DNA of 37,162 bases. It comes from a virus. The DNA lies in IMG/VR virus record IMGVR_UViG_3300034093_001004, positions 1 to 37,162 of that record; one strand, written 5' to 3'. This document shows, piece after piece, positions 36,209-37,162 of this stretch (the first letter of the stretch is position 1; each line of letters starts with the position of its first letter). The translations under genes were made by a program, and so were the position numbers. A model generated the notes under the pieces. It saw only the letters and a list, made by a program, of their open reading frames with translations. It did not search any database and was not told the DNA's origin.

Positions 36209-36715
36209 TTAAATTGCCATCAATTTAGTGTGCTGTGTTACAAACTCTTTTAAGTAGTCTGGTCTCAATATAGAAATTTGTCTTTTGTTTTCGTTTAATT
36301 CTAATTCATACTGGTAATTAGATATAGCAACATATTCTCCACTGGCTATTTTAGCAGCATCATAATCAACAATAATAGAAGTGTCTTCAGCCAAAGCATA
36401 GTGATGGTCATGGTTTTCAGTATCTACACCGTACTTGTCTCTTACATAATCAAGTAAAGCAGCTTCAGGTTTAGGCCATTCCTCATACACATTAACTATG
36501 TCATTAACAACAAGAATTACCCAATGATAATAAACATTGTTATAAAATATTTTTGCAATATCTTCAGGCGTATTGCCGTCATCAATATAATATTTTTCTA
36601 ACGCCAATTTACCCACTACAGGTTTTTTTAACCCAACTCTTTTAAATATATCAGTAACCACAATCTGGTTGTCGTGTATTGGATATAATAGTCCTTTCAT
36701 TGATTTAAAAAACAT
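36209..36715 (-). CDS. 53: Baseplate wedge protein gp53
   Basis: A 168-aa protein (T4 gp53 is 196 aa) with family features: YYIDDGNTPEDIAKIFYNNV, YYHWVILVVNDIVNVYEEWP and the C-terminal ISNYQYELELNENKRQISIL followed by RPDYLKEFV. gp53 clamps adjacent wedges together in the T4 baseplate. ATG 36715 overlaps the stop of the gp48-like gene by one base (TAATG), and its own stop lies 1 base before the next start. Confidence 0.92.
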   Translation of the reverse strand: MFFKSMKGLLYPIHDNQIVVTDIFKRVGLKKPVVGKLALEKYYIDDGNTPEDIAKIFYNNVYYHWVILVVNDIVNVYEEWPKPEAALLDYVRDKYGVDTENHDHHYALAEDTSIIVDYDAAKIASGEYVAISNYQYELELNENKRQISILRPDYLKEFVTQHTKLMAI

Positions 36716-37162
36716 TAATAACTATCGCCCCATTTTTGCCCTATTCTATCATTAGAAAGAGTCTCCAATTCTGAGAATGTCAAGTCTAAATTGATTTCAG
36801 AGGGAGCGCCATTCATACCAGAAAACGTTGTAAAATCTGAACTGCCGTAAGTAACTCTAACATTGGTTAATGCACAGGTGGAAATTTTATGTATATATTC
36901 ATTTCTTTTGCCCTTATAACGATATTCAATATTAAATTCAGAGGGGTATATCAAAAATAATCTAGAAGGATCTATTTCAGGGTGCATGTGATATTTAAAA
37001 AGTTGTATAATTTCCATAACTGAAGTTAATTCTGAGGTATTTCTTGGATTAAATTTGTATGAAAATCCAAATGATCGAAATCCCATATTTTTAAATAATT
37101 GTTCTCTATAAGGATTTGCTACTTTTTTACTAGTTGCTTCTATTCCTGCTCCAATATCACCT
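36715..37162 (-). CDS. 48: Baseplate tail-tube cap protein gp48-like, C-terminal part
   Basis: The frame is open beyond the window edge; 148 codons plus the stop are visible, so the 5' part is missing and the Met at 37086 is internal. The upstream in-frame codons read GIEATSKKVANPYREQLFKN and continue into MGFRSFGFSYKFNPRNTSEL, the segment typical of gp48/gp54 tail-tube cap proteins. A further conserved part is LFKYHMHPEIDPSRLFLIYP and YGSSDFTTFSGMNGAPSEIN, followed by LDLTFSELETL. These proteins cap the baseplate and start tail-tube polymerisation. gp48 and gp54 are related, so gp54 remains possible; position before gp53 favours gp48. Confidence 0.85.
   Translation of the reverse strand, partial: GDIGAGIEATSKKVANPYREQLFKNMGFRSFGFSYKFNPRNTSELTSVMEIIQLFKYHMHPEIDPSRLFLIYPSEFNIEYRYKGKRNEYIHKISTCALTNVRVTYGSSDFTTFSGMNGAPSEINLDLTFSELETLSNDRIGQKWGDSY

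Overview
The window is a stretch of the late structural region of a T4-like myovirus genome. Every convincing gene is on the minus strand, so transcription runs from high to low coordinates. The right-hand third carries recognisable T4 baseplate genes in tight order (gp48-like, gp53, gp27-like, gp5, an unknown, gp25, gp6, a gp7-position protein, gp8). The left two thirds are fibre and adhesin genes of the kind found in marine T4-like phages of picocyanobacteria and SAR11. The low G+C of the baseplate genes (30-35% in the 60-base lines I counted) and the N- and N/T-rich fibre repeats fit that setting. No photosynthesis gene, tRNA or host marker is present, so the host cannot be named.

Layout, in transcription order. 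37162-30417: tail-tube cap, baseplate wedge and hub/spike proteins; the spike protein gp5 has no lysozyme domain. 30417-16082: a 1453-aa protein in the gp7 position, a 147-aa structural protein, gp8, and a 2626-aa DUF4815-like giant. These large proteins carry many Gly-Gly-Ser-Gly-Tyr beta repeats and a recurring ~85-aa cassette. 16080-9479: a compact cluster of a coiled-coil protein, a short fibre protein, a cysteine-free glutaredoxin-like protein, a 1289-aa collagen-like Gly-X-Y fibre, two 2-oxoglutarate/Fe(II) oxygenases joined to it by ATGA stop-start overlaps, and a small unknown, followed by a strong terminator. 9251-3397: a fresh transcription unit with a TATAAATA late promoter, carrying small structural proteins and two repeat-rich tail fibres. 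3400-1437: a G+C-richer cassette with a DUF1566-type lectin-like protein, a small unknown and a sulfotransferase. 1349-1: another late promoter, one more fibre protein, and the start of a truncated gene.

The most interesting part is the collagen-like fibre operon. The fibre is built of Gly-X-Y triplets in a strict 24-residue (eight-triplet) super-repeat, with proline almost always in the Y position (X-Pro-Gly), which is the position collagen prolyl 4-hydroxylases modify. Two prolyl-hydroxylase-like oxygenases are translationally coupled directly behind it. I infer a phage-encoded, possibly self-hydroxylated, collagen or polyglycine-II-like host-binding fibre. The second theme is protein-module shuffling: the same repeat types and an ~85-aa cassette recur, nested inside one another, in different baseplate genes.
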